From contig JAJEKV010000030.1 of the NCBI GenBank assembly GCA_021234155.1, positions 940,901 through 1,004,900 on the forward strand: a DNA stretch of 64,000 nt. The letters run 5' to 3'. Shown here piece by piece: positions 24,206 through 36,157 of the stretch; positions within the stretch are counted from its first letter, which is position 1; each line of letters begins with the position of its first letter. Origin of the DNA: Isoetes taiwanensis. Taxonomy: Eukaryota > Streptophyta > Lycopodiopsida > Isoetales > Isoetaceae. Under the pieces are notes generated by a model, which was not told the DNA's origin, made no database searches, and saw nothing but the letters and a program-made list of their open reading frames with translations. Both the position numbers and the translations under genes were made by a program.

Positions 24206-27200
24206 CATTAAGTGTATGACTTTGCAATAGGGCCCTTCTTCTATTTCCAAATAGGGGACCTAATTGACAACATGAAGGAACATATTAAAAGTAATAGACA
24301 TGTTCTTGCTAAGGAAAGGAAAGAGAACAAGGAGAACAAGTGCAATGAACAAAAAAAGGTGGCGAGACAAAGCAAAGGAAGTCAATGGCCCCGGGCAAAA
24401 GAGCATGCTTACTTATTTCACCAAAGGTAGTGCTTAAATGTTATTGACAACAAAATCTTAATGGCTAACATTTTTTTGTTATTTCATGCAGCTCCTTCAA
24501 GCATTGTAAATGTTGAGTCACAAGCTAGTTCTTCAAGTAAGTTTTTCGCACCTCTTCAATATCTCTTTTATCCATAAATGCTGGAGGTATGATGCTTTTC
24601 TTCCTATTTGTTTCATTTTCGTCATAAAAAAACAGGGAAGTGAGTATTTGGCTTCCCTTTGTTGGGGTTTTTGGCAATTAGAGTATAGGTATGGTAATAA
24701 GAAGAGGGATTTGAGGCCTTATCTAGATGATTCAAAGGCTGGTTATTGTTGGTACTCTGAACCAAAGCTCAAAGCAAAGTTTCAGATTGGTGATGAGGTA
24801 GTTGAGGTTGATGGAGCATTTAGGCATGTGAGCTGTTGTAGAGTCAATATAGATGGTAAAAGGTTTCCAAATTTCCAATGTTCATATTGTGCATCAATTC
24901 CCAAAGAGAGGGACTTTTATGAGAGTATCTGAGACAAAATGGAAATACATTAGAGAGAGGTCAGTGATACAAAAAGACAAAGACAAGGGTAGACTTTCTT
25001 ACATATCTGAGCTGGTTAACATGGCTAAGGGGACAGCAGGCTTGAAAATAGATTCTTGAAGAAGGAGTTGACTTTCTCAAAGAAAAGAAATGTGGCTTTG
25101 TCTGTGAAGGTTAGAACCTTAAGAGAAAGTTTGAGTGAGTCGATGAATAGAAAAGATGTGAGGAAGTTTTGCAATGACATAAGGGAGGCTCACTCACAAG
25201 GAAAGTTTGATGGTAAAGCAGCCTTATGGAACTTCCTTATTGACATTGCTTTCAGAACATTTTGAGGCCGGGACATAAGAAAGCGTTATAATCGGACCAC
25301 TAAAGAATTGTTTGAGACCATTAGAATTTGGGGTGGAAAGAGGATGCATAATTTCTTAACCATGAACTTCGTGGTCCTAGTTTATCAACCACAATGCGGT
25401 CCACTTTCGAAAAATTTTACTTCTGAGGGGTTGGTGTAGTGGAAGCAACATTTATTCATTTAGCAAATGTATATGCCAAGCATATGGCGATCTTGGCTTA
25501 AAAATTTGGATGTATTCCCACTCTTGTTGCAGAAGATGAAACAGATCATAAAGAGGTGCATGTATTGGAATGCAAAGGACAATTGTTTGGTAGGTTTTGT
25601 GGCATTTTGGAGAACCATGCATGTGATCCAAGTTTCATCTGCAGGTTGGGCGGGTGAGGCAAAAGGTTATAAGAAGATAGTTGATGCTTTTGAAAAGAAT
25701 GTTATAGCACACTATGCTCGTGTTTTCATTATCAATCCATTGCATGCACGTCTTCCTAAGCTTGTCTTGGCCATACAACTAACATGCAACAAGTTTGATA
25801 GTAGAGCAGTGAGAGCTCAGTGGGAAACAATACAAGTTTTTGGGACTTGCATTTGAGGCAAGTTTTGGGGCCATTAGTTGGCCATAGCTCGGATGGAGAT
25901 GCTGCGTGAGCGGTGTTGCATGCCGGAAGATTATACAAGTGTGAAGGATGCGGGGAACAAGATAATGGAATTCGTGGGAAGGTTGGGTGTTTCTTGCAGC
26001 AAAGAGGAAAGATTGCAGCATTCAAGGCTTGCATGATGAGGATTTCATACACAATGGGAAGAAGTTAATCAACCCACTTGATAACGCAGACTAAGAGACT
26101 CTATTTAGGTGAAGATCTAGCCACACCGAATGACATTTGGTACGCCTTCCATGCTTTCCAAGGAGAACATGGTCTTCAAATTGGAGATGTAGAAAGGAAG
26201 GATAGACAAAATTGGAGGGCAGCCCAACGGATTGCTTCACGGAAGGTTCAAGCTTGTCTACATAAACTACAAGATCCATCTAATTCTCCTCCAATGCGGA
26301 CTCTTGAACTGAAACCTATTGTTCAATTGTGGCCTTATATATTGACATATTCCTATCACCCCATATGGGCCTATGGTCTCGTGTCAAGGCAAGCATCTCT
26401 GATCTCATTCTTCTTGGTAATTGCTCATTGTGGTCATGTTGCTTATTGTGGTCTCATTGTCTTATTGCTAAGATTTTTGTTTGGTTTGTTGCAATCTAAA
26501 AAGGTTTTGGAGGTGTGGATAATTAGGCATCCAACACACACTTTGAAGATGAACTTTATAAGCCGTGAGACTTTTCTGGACATACAGTTATCATGTCATT
26601 TTGCTGTGATGTTGATAAGATATTTTAGTGAAAAATGCAATGATATTTCTCTTCCCTTGAGTTGCACGGGTTCAGATGCGTGAAATTTTTTTTAGTAAAG
26701 TGGGCGGCATGGTCCAAAATGAAAGGTCATATCAAAGTGCGAGACTTGCTTGAAAACAGCAAGTGCTTTGAATAGAGTGGCAGAGTTCCAGGCTGTTGGG
26801 AAATTGTTGTTCCCTGCTACCCATTTGAAGCAGGAAAACATATGGCAGGTTTTAGAAAAGAAGGTTGGACTTGATGGTAAGGAAATCGGGGTTGTGATCT
26901 AGGAGATTCTGACATGGTAGACAATGTAGATAAAATTGTGCATGCTTTAAAGGAAGGCATGAAAGAAGCCACGAGGGGATGTGTTTGAGAGTTGGCATTT
27001 GTTGTGAAGAGACAGGAACTGACACATGGTGGAATTGTCCTTGGAAGCACGAAGACTATTTTAACAAGAACTACCTCCAGCAATTAGATACAACCGAGTT
27101 TGAAGATGAGTCTGATCGAGTTGAAGTGGAGATTGAAAATGAGGGTGCTGAAGGCTTGGCTGCAAAAAACATTGAGGAGATAGCAGCAGTGATGGAGTTA

Positions 27201-27842
27201 AGACATACACTTGATGCCATGGTGGATGAGGCAGAGCACCCAAACCAAGTGAAAGTTGAAAGACTTGTGAAGGTAGACAATAAAGAAGTCTACAAGGCCA
27301 CTTTAGTCAGTCAACTTAATGGGAATCCTTGGCTCTCGAAGGATAGACTTACCAAAGTTAAGACTCATATTGTATTGGATGAAAAGAACAAGCAGATCAA
27401 TGCAGCCACTTCTCTTGGCATTGGCTCTGATTGTGCAGTGTTCTTTGAGGTAGAAACCGAAAGCAATGTAAGCGGTCGGGTTAGTGCAAAGCGTAAATTC
27501 TTAAAGAGAACTTGGTATTTGGGAAGGATTCCGAGTGAAGGAAGGAAAGTTGGTAAGGAGTTTTGGAAGGAAAGTAGGGAAGCAATAGATCTAAGTTCCA
27601 GACCATCCTATTTGGTAGAACTGAACTTGGCATGGTATAACGAGCATAAGTCTAGAAAAAAATGTTGGTACACATTTGACTTGTCGACCAGCATAGCAAT
27701 ATCATTAGATTCTGTCATAGCTTTGGCTTGTCTAACTTACAAGCCAGAATCTGGAATATATCTACTTCATGAGCATGATAGATTGCAATTTGAGAAATTT
27801 GTTGCCGAGCAATCTAAAGGTTACTGTAAACTTGTATCTTAA
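24206..27842 (+). pseudogene. P/THAP-type DDE transposase-like protein, degenerate
   Basis: A long plus-strand coding relic in several frames. In order: a basic region ending in the PIP-box-like QKSMLTYF (24396-24419); an intron-like gap (GTAGTG donor at about 24427, TTTCATGCAG acceptor at 24490); a cysteine-rich segment with VSCCRVNIDG and FQCSYCASIPKERDF (24830-24920); VGPSL-like LRGPSLSTTMR (about 25365-25400); LVAEDETD (about 25520-25545); ANPLHARLPKLVL-like text and VGHSSDGDA (25877-25900); LGEDLATPNDIWYAF and GDVERKDRQNWRAAQR (26100-26230); LDIQLSCHFAVML and TGSDA (26578-26680), continuing out of frame as a KVGGM motif. A conserved C-terminal frame follows at 26979-27842. The spaced D, D and GSD..E elements fit an RNase H-fold transposase. 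Frameshifts near 24355, 24930, 25060, 25300, 25860 and 26690 break it. Terminal repeats were not found. The superfamily is inferred from memory of related plant hypothetical proteins. Confidence 0.65.
24396..24419 (+). other. PIP-box-like motif QKSMLTYF
   Basis: The eight codons read Q-K-S-M-L-T-Y-F, matching the PCNA-interaction consensus Q-x-x-[ILM]-x-x-[FY]-[FY]. The frame is that of the preceding basic stretch KKRWRDKAKEVNGPG, which is one base shifted from the longest open frame because of an A-run at 24351-24357. Confidence 0.55.
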
Positions 27843-28790
27843 ATCTGCTCACAATTGCAGGTTGTTTTGCAATGATTATGAGTCCGATATATTTAGTGGT
27901 CTTTGATTTTTCAGGTGTTGGGAAGGGAAGCGAAGATGTATTGAAGATGTATGGTTAGAGGTCATTGAAGGTCGTATGGTCTCCTAATTCTTTTGGATTG
28001 CATTAGAGAAAAGATATAGATGTAGAAAGAATGTTTTGAATGTCTATTATGTAATACTTAATATAAATGTGTCTCACTTGCAGTTTAGGTAGAGTTTGGA
28101 AGTTTTAAGTCGCCACCAACAGACCTGCAATAGTTTCTGTTTGGCCTGATTCTCTTTGAGGAGGCAAGTGCAAGATGTGCTTCAAATTTTGGACTTTTTC
28201 TACAAAAATAACTTGTGCATGCAGAAACTTTGCATCATGAGAAACTTGTGCATGTAGAAACTTGCACGTTTTGTCACCTGGTTTTTACAGAAAATACAAA
28301 ACAGATTACATACATTACATAAAGCAGCTTAGGTATCGTTTGGAAGTTCTTAGGTAGCGTTTGGAAGTTCATATTTTGGAAGTTTGTGCTTCATATTTTC
28401 AGTTCAAGTTTCAAATTTGAAGTAAACTGAACCAATGTTTCATTTAGGTTCCTTGTTTTTGATTATGGCGAATCAGAAAAATGCAAATACAGTTCTGAGA
28501 AAAAAGATAATATATTATATTATATTGAAGATTTGGTTTACAAAATCTCGTGCATGCGAAGCCTTGCACGTTTCTACCCCTGTAATAACCAGAAGATACC
28601 ATATTAGAGTACATTGAAAATTTGTTTTACAACAAAAACTGGGGAAAAAACTCATGCATGCACTGGGTTTTCTTGAAACATGAAAAGTAAGCGAGTGTTA
28701 GATTGTGCGGCCGACTATCCTTGCATCCCATGCGTGGTATAGCCTGGAGGGGCATCCGAAGGTGCACTCTAAGGTAAATGCCGATTGCCT
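27843..28790. other. 3' flank of the transposase-like gene, AT-rich
   Basis: No ORF of note. Short duplicated phrases occur at 28325-28380 (GGTATCGTTTGGAAGTTCT and GGTAGCGTTTGGAAGTTCA) and at 28210-28265 (AACTTGTGCATG(C/T)AGAAACTT). Confidence 0.4.
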
Positions 28791-28801
28791 CAATGTCCAT
28801 C

Positions 28802-28993
28802 TCAGAAGGCGTGCCTCATGCGGACAAACCCGATCAAGCGGTTCGCACCGGCGGACACATTTGCTCCTTGCTCCTTCAATCGGTTCACCTCCAAGGCTGT
28901 AAATGTGGCCACGAACATCATCTCCATGCCTGGATGGCTGGAAGAGGATGATTCTGCAGGCTGCCTTCGGGCAGTCACCTTGATCCGAGCCAT
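28802..28993 (-). CDS. Small ORF with an H3-tail-like start, unknown
   Basis: A 63-codon ORF begins MARIKVTARRQPAESSSSS. Seven of its first ten residues match the histone H3 tail MARTKQTARK. The remainder (ALEVNRLKEQGANVSAGANR) has no similarity to the histone fold. The short length, the lack of a histone domain and the lack of neighbours make a real protein uncertain. It could be a relic of another retroelement ORF of the kind seen at 40 and 56.6 kb, or chance. Confidence 0.3.
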   Translation of the reverse strand: MARIKVTARRQPAESSSSSHPGMEMMFVATFTALEVNRLKEQGANVSAGANRLIGFVRMRHAF

Positions 28994-29110
28994 TCCAAAT
29001 CGAGGGGAAGGAAGGAGGGAACTTTGGGAAGGAAAGGAATAGGATCCGGGAAAATGGATGGGTGATGGTGCTCTTGTGAAACGACAGCCACTACTTATAT
29101 ATAAAGCCAA

Positions 29111-29825
29111 ACCGGAATATGCAAATTTGATGCCAATATGCCATAGATTATGATGCCAATAGATTAGGGTATCATGTATGCCAATAGATTATCATGTTCT
29201 AAAGTTATGATTTTATTTTAAAGGTTATAGATTATCATGTTAAAGGTTATGATTGTCATAATAAAGGTTATGATGGCAACGACCCATTTGAGGTGACATA
29301 GGTTTTGATGTTAATGTTAACCTTTTGAGGTGACAAAGGTTATGATGTTTGGCCATAGGTGTTGCCCTAAGGGTTAGGACCATAGCTACCATAGGGGTTA
29401 GGACAACATTTGCACATCCCATATGCCAACATTATAAACCATTGGCCAACCGTGGCGAACATTTAAAAATTATAAACCATTGGCCAACATTGGCTAATGG
29501 TTTATAAACATTGGCCAACATTCCAGTATATGTACGGGAAAGGGTATATGGATTGCTAGTTGGGGGCGTACATGTCTGCGGATAAGGGGCCAAAAATTAA
29601 AATTCATATTTACGTATTATGGTTGGGGGTTTTAGCCAAAAAGCCATTATCTGAGGGGGTTCTACCGACCCCTTGCACGCACATGCCATATGCTCTATAT
29701 AAAGGGGTGAAGCCCCCGGGGCCGAAGATATATATTTCAGTTCAGTGAAAACAAGATGCATCACTATATAGTCGGATGCTTAGGAAATGCACATAACTAC
29801 AAGGCTTTCTAAATCCGGAGTCCAT
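29111..29825. other. Repetitive AT-rich DNA with promoter-like TATA
   Basis: AAAGGTTATGAT and AAACCATTGGCCAAC phrases recur between 29215 and 29525. A TATA-box-like CTCTATATAAAGGGG lies at 29690-29704, followed by a GC-rich stretch and a possible transcribed leader. No ORF follows that I can recognise. This could be an LTR or a gene promoter. Confidence 0.35.
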
Positions 29826-29943
29826 AAATCCAGAGCCCACAAGGTTTTGCAATTCCAGGTTAATAAAGTTCAATCCAACGAGGTTTTCTAAATCCAGAGC
29901 CCACAAGCTTTTGCAATTCCAGGCTAATAAAGTTCAATCCAAC
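29826..29943. repeat. 64-bp direct repeat, 1.8 copies
   Basis: The unit begins AAATCCAGAGCCCACAAG, contains TTGCAATTCCAGG and ends GTTCAATCCAAC plus a short tail. Starts are at 29826 and 29890. Confidence 0.85.
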
Positions 29944-29945
29944 AT

Positions 29946-31737
29946 GCTCCAATCCAAGTGAGTCCTCATCCAAAATGTAGCACTTATGTGCTTTTCAATC
30001 AAAATGTTGATTTCAAAATGATTGCTTACTCAGTTTTGGAACAGGTGAAATTTTTCATTCTTTTTTAAAACGGGTTAATCAGACTTTGTGCTAGAGGACA
30101 ACATATTACTCTAGTTTACATTTGTTCACAGATCAATCAATATATTTATTCTAGTTTACTTTTGCTCAAACAAATCACTCTACTTTTGGAACTCTGTCAA
30201 TAATAAGAATGGAATATATTTCTATGACAAGTTCAATGAGTACATTTAGAGGCTTTTGTAATTAGCCAAAGTGCCTAGCCAAGATGGCTACTAGAAAATG
30301 ATGGGTCCAAATCCCATAGCCTAACTGTTATTTCTCCATATCTTATATTGCTCCATATTCTAGTGACGAACACAATAAGAATTAGAATCATACACGACTC
30401 TTTCTATCTACACGTATTGGAACATTGCATCTTTTTGGAATTCAAGCATGCAAGCATATGCTAATAAGTAATACGAAGACATGTTTCCATATGCCTAGCA
30501 TATATGCAATAACAATTGGCATTTGATGTGATCCGAACAACCTTTTAGAATGCCCAATATTATTACAGAATATTAGAGGGATCCAGTTATTGCACTTTCA
30601 AAAATCTAAAATAACATCTTGACCTTTTCCAAGGCCCAAAGGGCCAAAATTTTCAAGGAGTGACTAGTACAACGAGATCCTTTTTTTAATGTACAATACA
30701 TATATGAAATTGACACCATTAAATATACTTTCTTGAAATCTTAGTGTATTTTTTAAATTTGTTTTATGCCACATCCCATTTTGTGAGAGCATACCGAAAT
30801 GTGGATCACTATCTATGATTTAGAGGCTATCGATCAAAATACAACAACTTTATGCACCCATAATGAAGATGTCCAGCACTACACTAAATACCCGATCCAC
30901 AAGATATTCCCTCAAAGTCAAGTGAAGACCGTCAATGTCGAAACTAATGTCTCACTAGGTTTCAGACTAGATTCTCCATGTCAGCATATGATTTTCCCAC
31001 CATTGCAGCAAGTCAAACTTATTACACTTTTAATAATTTTATGCAAACAAATGAACCAATTACAGTCATATCCTCTTATGCTCCACCACCACAGCACAAG
31101 AACGACTACATCAGGAAGAGCCCTACAGAGCCATCTCCATAAGGTATAACCATACAGAAAATATGAAGCTATTTCCACGAAGATAAGGAGCGGCTTTGGT
31201 TCAAGAGTCCTCCACAAAAATTAATCTTCACAAGAATTAATCTTTACAGATGCAGTTTACTCCAGTGGAAATATGCAAATTTGGACCAAGAATCGATGCT
31301 TTCAATCTGACGCCCGAGAGCTGTTGCCTTAATCCAGATGCCAACTGCTTATTCTCATCTCTATGCCTTTTAAGAACTGGCCAGAGAACATGCAAAACCA
31401 ACACCTTCAAAAGAAACAAGAAACCCTAGATCTTCGCGACTACGTAAATCATGAGAAAGCATACAAAAGAAGCAAGAACAAGCAAAAGCAACGAAGATCC
31501 ACATCTCGCCTCGGCCTTTATCTTGATGCATGGAGTCCCTTCCTTCATCCGGTCGCGAGGCATCATGACATCGACTTCCATCCCTAGATGTAAAAAAAAG
31601 CCTTCCTTAAAAAAAACTTCCTTTAAACTATCGATCTTCATTTTTTCTCACCCAAATCCGGATCGGCCGTCCAGCGTTAGCATATCACGTATTCACATAC
31701 GAATACATCGAAAAAACCATGACAAATCTTATGGTAT
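29946..31737. other. Anonymous DNA left of segment A
   Basis: AT-rich. The longest ORFs (30799-31149 plus, 31426-31641 minus) have no recognised motif. The minus-strand one ends in a hydrophobic run, SLLLLVLASFVCFLMIYVV, that could be a membrane segment, but nothing supports expression. Confidence 0.3.
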
Positions 31738-31925
31738 CCGATACTCAAATTACATTTTGGGAACCTTATCACAAGTCTTTGCAAACATGGCTAAATGATC
31801 CATCTTTCCACGATCTTCCATTACCGTAGTAGTTGGTCTGCCGCGGTCATCATAACAACAAACATCGATGTCACACCCAAAATAGTGACTTCTCCTAAGT
31901 AATTGTCCTCTTCAATCAATCCAAT

Positions 31926-32960
31926 TCAATTTATATTACTTTGCTCTAATTTCCCTACCCCTTTATTTTCTATGGCCCTTCGGGCGTGTCTTTTGCTAGT
32001 TATTATTATAATATTGGCATCCCCTCCATTCCATTTAAGTCTTCCTATGCAATCGACATTATAAGCCTCCTTGATGTTGTTCTTATAACGAGCTATTTTT
32101 TTATTTTTATCTAGGTCTGAATCCAAAGCCCTCCTTTCCACATAGGCATCAGCATATTTTTGGACCTCCAGCTCTTTCTCTTTTCCATCGGGCATTTCCA
32201 TAAAAAGCGATTGCTTTTTTGCAATTGCCTTGGCATCCGACCAGGGCCCTTTTCGGGCCCGCTTACTGTTTATTTTTTCACTGTGAACCGGATCAAGCTT
32301 GTATCTCTCAACATCTCGGCTCATGTCACGGCACGCCTCCTCTTATGCTTGGTGCGAGCACGCAATCTCCTACCTCATGCGCCCGGCTCCACCTCCAATC
32401 GGCCCTCTTCCTTACGTTCCATCCACAGTCCTCAAACATATAGCACCATTTGCCCCGTTTCATATTATAGTGAAAGCCCTTTCTCGAACCTAATCATCAA
32501 TCTCGGAATGTGCCTCCATGGTCCGGGGGCCTCCACTTTGCCCTCTGAGGACCATGCCTTTACCTTCCTTAGGGAGGTCGGTTGCTCAAAGTCGACCTCA
32601 ACAATAGTTCTAACGCTCCTCCTTGATGTTCTTTTTGATGCATATTAGAGTTGATTCGCTAAAATCTCTCCTTTGCCCCACAGTAGCTCTTTACGGATTG
32701 GGAAAAATTCCTCATCCGGATCGGTCGACAACCCAACCAGGGCGACCTATAGACCCACTATCCTCACTTCTTGTTTGCTCACTCGACATCTTCTCACTGC
32801 CAGAATGGTTGATCTCGCTCGCCATACCCCTGTTTCAAAAGACATTGCTGCTTTTCCCCAATTTTTTTCCTACATGTACGAGCCCTCTAGGCATCATGTG
32901 GAAATTGGTTCGGGCATAGGCATACATTTGCCTTCGTTCCTGCCCCCTAAAAATACTTGC
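31926..32960 (-). pseudogene. Degenerate minus-strand ORF of unknown family, copy A
   Basis: The best open part (32324-31926) starts MSRDVERYKLDPVHSEK and includes SDAKAIAKKQSLFME, QKYADAYVERRALDSDLD and ARYKNNIKEAYNVDC. It is highly charged and probably helical. Upstream, other frames carry SEQTRSEDSGS and RDFSEST. The same text, more damaged, is at 58400-59300. I do not recognise the protein; its setting suggests a transposon ORF. Confidence 0.4.
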
Positions 32961-32990
32961 AATTAGGGCTTTGGTTCTAGCAATAAAAAA

Positions 32991-33345
32991 GTGGCCACAT
33001 TAACCAGTAGACGCTAATAACCTGTGGCCACATTAACCACCATAAGTTGTGGCCATATTAACCACTATAATCTGAGGCCACATTAACCTATGGCTACACT
33101 AACTACTATAACCCATGGCCTTATTAACCCATGTCCACATTAACCCATGCCCACATTAACCTATGACTACACTAACCACTATAACATGTGGCCACATTAA
33201 TCCATATCCACATTAAGTTATGACCACATTAACCTATGGCAACACTAACCACTATAATAACCTGTGGCCATATTAACCCATGTCCACATTAACCTATGGC
33301 CACACTAACCACTATAACATGTGGCCACATTAACCCATGCCCACC
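32991..33345. repeat. ccacattaacc minisatellite, block 1 of copy A
   Basis: Dense array of variants of a 16-19-bp motif, GTGGCCACATTAACC, ATGTCCACATTAACC and ATGGCCACACTAACCACTATAA. Adjacent variants make a composite period of about 57 bp. Continues after the hAT-type insertion as block 2. Confidence 0.95.
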
Positions 33346-33735
33346 ACAGGGGGTTCAAGTTTGGCCGGCACCTAATTTTTCCAATAAGAGGCACTTTTTT
33401 TTTTTGGTCTTTCATATGATGAATGTTGATCAATTTGAACCTTTCAATTAACATACAAAAATTTTAATTATTACAGGAAGATAGTTTTTCAATTATAAAC
33501 TTAGAACAAAAGGTAAGTTACATAGTAGTAACTACTAATATAAACATACATTAAAAAAGTTAAGAGTAGCAGATGTGGGGCTCTGGTTAATGTCCATTGG
33601 CGAATGTCAATGACGGAGACAATGACAGCCTCTATGCTCGGCAGTGTTCGCTCTGACTGAAATGTGGTGAAAAAACCAATCCACAAACTCCATACAAAGA
33701 CGCCATTTTGTGAAAAAGGGGGAAAGAACAAAAAA

Positions 33736-35066
33736 TGCTCCGCACGCGAGAGTACATTGGATAGGCATATTCATCCCTTATTCCTTAATCTACACCGCGT
33801 AAAGTTCCTCGTTTGTGGGGTATGCAAGTACAAAATTTGCTATCTCAGATAACAAGATTCTTAAAATACTATAAGATTTCAAGCGGAATACTATATGGTG
33901 TTGATTTCGTACGTGCAAAATACAATTATGAGGGCTCTCGCTGCCCTATGTCACCCCCCGTGTGAATATGCACCCAAACCAAAGGGGGTTTAAGGGGGAT
34001 TTTAATTTAAATATAATGGACCCAATGGTTGTGTTAATTAATGTCAATGGTAGTTATGTGTTGGTTGTTAATGTTAATGGTTGTTATGTGTTGGGGGATT
34101 TAATTTTTATATGTTGGATGTTAATGGTTTGTGTTGCAAAAAATTTTTGGCCTTTAGGGCCTTAGGGATGTCACACCTCCCCCCCCTTCCCGTGTGACAA
34201 AATTTTTAGAATTCAAACCAGAAAAAAACTAGAATTCATTTGAGGCTTTCATCACCTGTAGCTTTTGAATTTCATCACAATAAAACAAATAGAACATAAG
34301 TAAAAGTTACCATAAAGATGGAGCAGATTGATCCCATTATTCTGAAAGTCATAAAGTTTGCAACAACCCATAGACAAACATTTTTCAACTGGAATTTAAC
34401 AGCAGCCTTTGGCCTCCATGGATTCTTGTGGTGAGAAACCAAAGTGGGAAACTTTTCTGCTTGTTAGCACAAGGATCTAGAAGCCTCAAAATCAAAAAAT
34501 GCATGGTAATTTTTTGCAAGCTTCATTCGGAATGAGCCATAAAACAATATCCAATAGCGCAATCCTGTATTAATCAGCTGGTAGGATGTGAAAGCCTACC
34601 AAACCCGGCCGGAAAATTGCTGTTTTAGCATAGATAACTTAACCAAACATATCCATATCATCACTATCAAAAAGATCTCGGAGAGAGCTTTCCAACGCAA
34701 TAAAAATCATCTCAAATAGAGCTCTGGATCAAAAGTTATGATAAGAAATGTGTTGCCGGCAGGGAAACTGCACTACATGCGCCCTTCAAGCCCTTCATGT
34801 GCCCATTATGTACCACACACACAAAAAGAGGGCTTTTGTTGTGAGCCATTGATTGTTGCCCATTATGCACCACACGCACAAAAAAAGGGCTTTTGTTGTG
34901 AGCCATTGGTTGTTGACCATTGGAAAAAAAAGGCTAAAATCAATGGCTCAGAAATGGTGCACTCTAGATGTACGCATTAGTACATTCATTTGAATACATC
35001 ACGAAATCATAGGAAAACCTTAGTGAAAAGCATGCAAAAAACAAAGAAAACCCCCGTTATTATGCT
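33736..35066 (-). mobile_element. Insertion present only in copy A, LTR-like
   Basis: Absent from A'. ATGCT is found at both edges (33735-33739 and 35062-35066), a possible 5-bp target duplication. On the minus strand a polypurine run GGGAAGGGGGGGGAGG is followed by TGTGACATCC (34175 downward), like an LTR start, and the putative LTR would end at 33736. A second similar junction (TGTCACCCCCCGTGTGA, 33950) makes the LTR limits uncertain. No pol is present. A 57-bp direct repeat lies inside at 34802-34916. Confidence 0.45.
34802..34916. repeat. 57-bp direct repeat, two copies
   Basis: The unit begins CCCATTATGTACCACAC, contains GGGCTTTTGTTGTGAGCC and ends ATTGATTGTTG. Starts are at 34802 and 34859. 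Confidence 0.8.
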
Positions 35067-35188
35067 ACATATTGCAAAGAGCCATGGCAAACAAGCCCGC
35101 GAGAGCAAAATGTCTCTGATTTCCCAAATTGGTGGATTGGTTGGGAAATGGGAGAATGTAGAAGGAATCGAAAATGTAGAAGTTAAAA

Positions 35189-35219
<31 letters not shown>

Positions 35220-35488
35220 TTAATGTTACCTAATTCATTATTCTATTAGAGGTAAGGTACATTAACTCGATATGCCTATAAAATAACCCTACTACTTATA
35301 CAAAAATGAAAGGCAAATTTCCATTCGGGACGTTTCAAATAACACACTTTTTTTTTTTTTTTTCTATATGATAGGCAAATTGATATTTGTTACCCCTTCA
35401 TATGCGTGGCGGATTTCTTTTTGCTGCTGATTTGGCGAGCAAAAAAGCCAAAAAAATGGCATGAAAGTTGTCAAACTTGAACCTGCGG

Positions 35489-36157
35489 TCCACATTAAGT
35501 TATGGCCACATTAACCTATGGGCCACACTAACCACTATAACTTTGGGCCACATTAACCCATGTCCACATTAACCTATGGCCACACTAACCACTATAACTT
35601 GTGGCCACATTAACCCATGTCCACATTAACCTATGGCCACACTAACCACTATAACTTGTGGCCACATTAACCCCATGTCCACATTAACCTATGACCACAT
35701 TAACCACTATAAACCGTGGCCACATTGACCCATGTCCACATTAAGTTATGGCCATATTAACAGATGGCCACACTAACCATTATAACACTGTGTAGGCACA
35801 TTAACCTATAGGCCACACTAACCACGATTTATAACTCAGGCCACATTAACCCATGTCCACATTAACCCATGTCCACACACTCTCGAAGTTGTGGCCATAT
35901 TAACCCATGTCCACATTAACCTATGGCCAAACTACCCACTATAATCAGGGCCACATTAACCCATCTCCCACATTAACTTATGGCCACACTAATCACTATA
36001 ACATACGGCCACATTAACCTATGTCCACATTAAGTTATGGTCACATTAACATATGGCCACACTAATCACTATATCCTGTGGCCACATTAACCTATGGCCC
36101 AACTAACCACTATAAACTCGCCACATTAACCTATGTCCACATTAACCCATGTCTATT
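35489..36157. repeat. ccacattaacc minisatellite, block 2 of copy A
   Basis: Same motif family as block 1, with a regular 57-bp composite in 35520-35700. It runs up to the first codons of the LINE ORF1 region. Confidence 0.95.

Larger units (their letters stand above)
33347..35485. mobile_element. hAT-type non-autonomous element, copy A (interrupted)
   Basis: Same element as 59746-60578. The left end reads CAGGGGGTTCAAGTTTGG and the right end TTGTCAAACTTGAACCTG, imperfect inverted repeats. It is interrupted by the 1.33-kb insertion at 33736-35066. No transposase is encoded. Confidence 0.7.

Noticed and set aside
25756-26052. 98-codon minus-strand ORF in the transposase region
   Set aside because: Antisense to the VGHSSDGDA region, without motifs; shadow.
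32991-33345. CRISPR-like array in the ccacattaacc repeats
   Set aside because: No unique spacers of constant length; all units are variants of one motif, in a plant genome.
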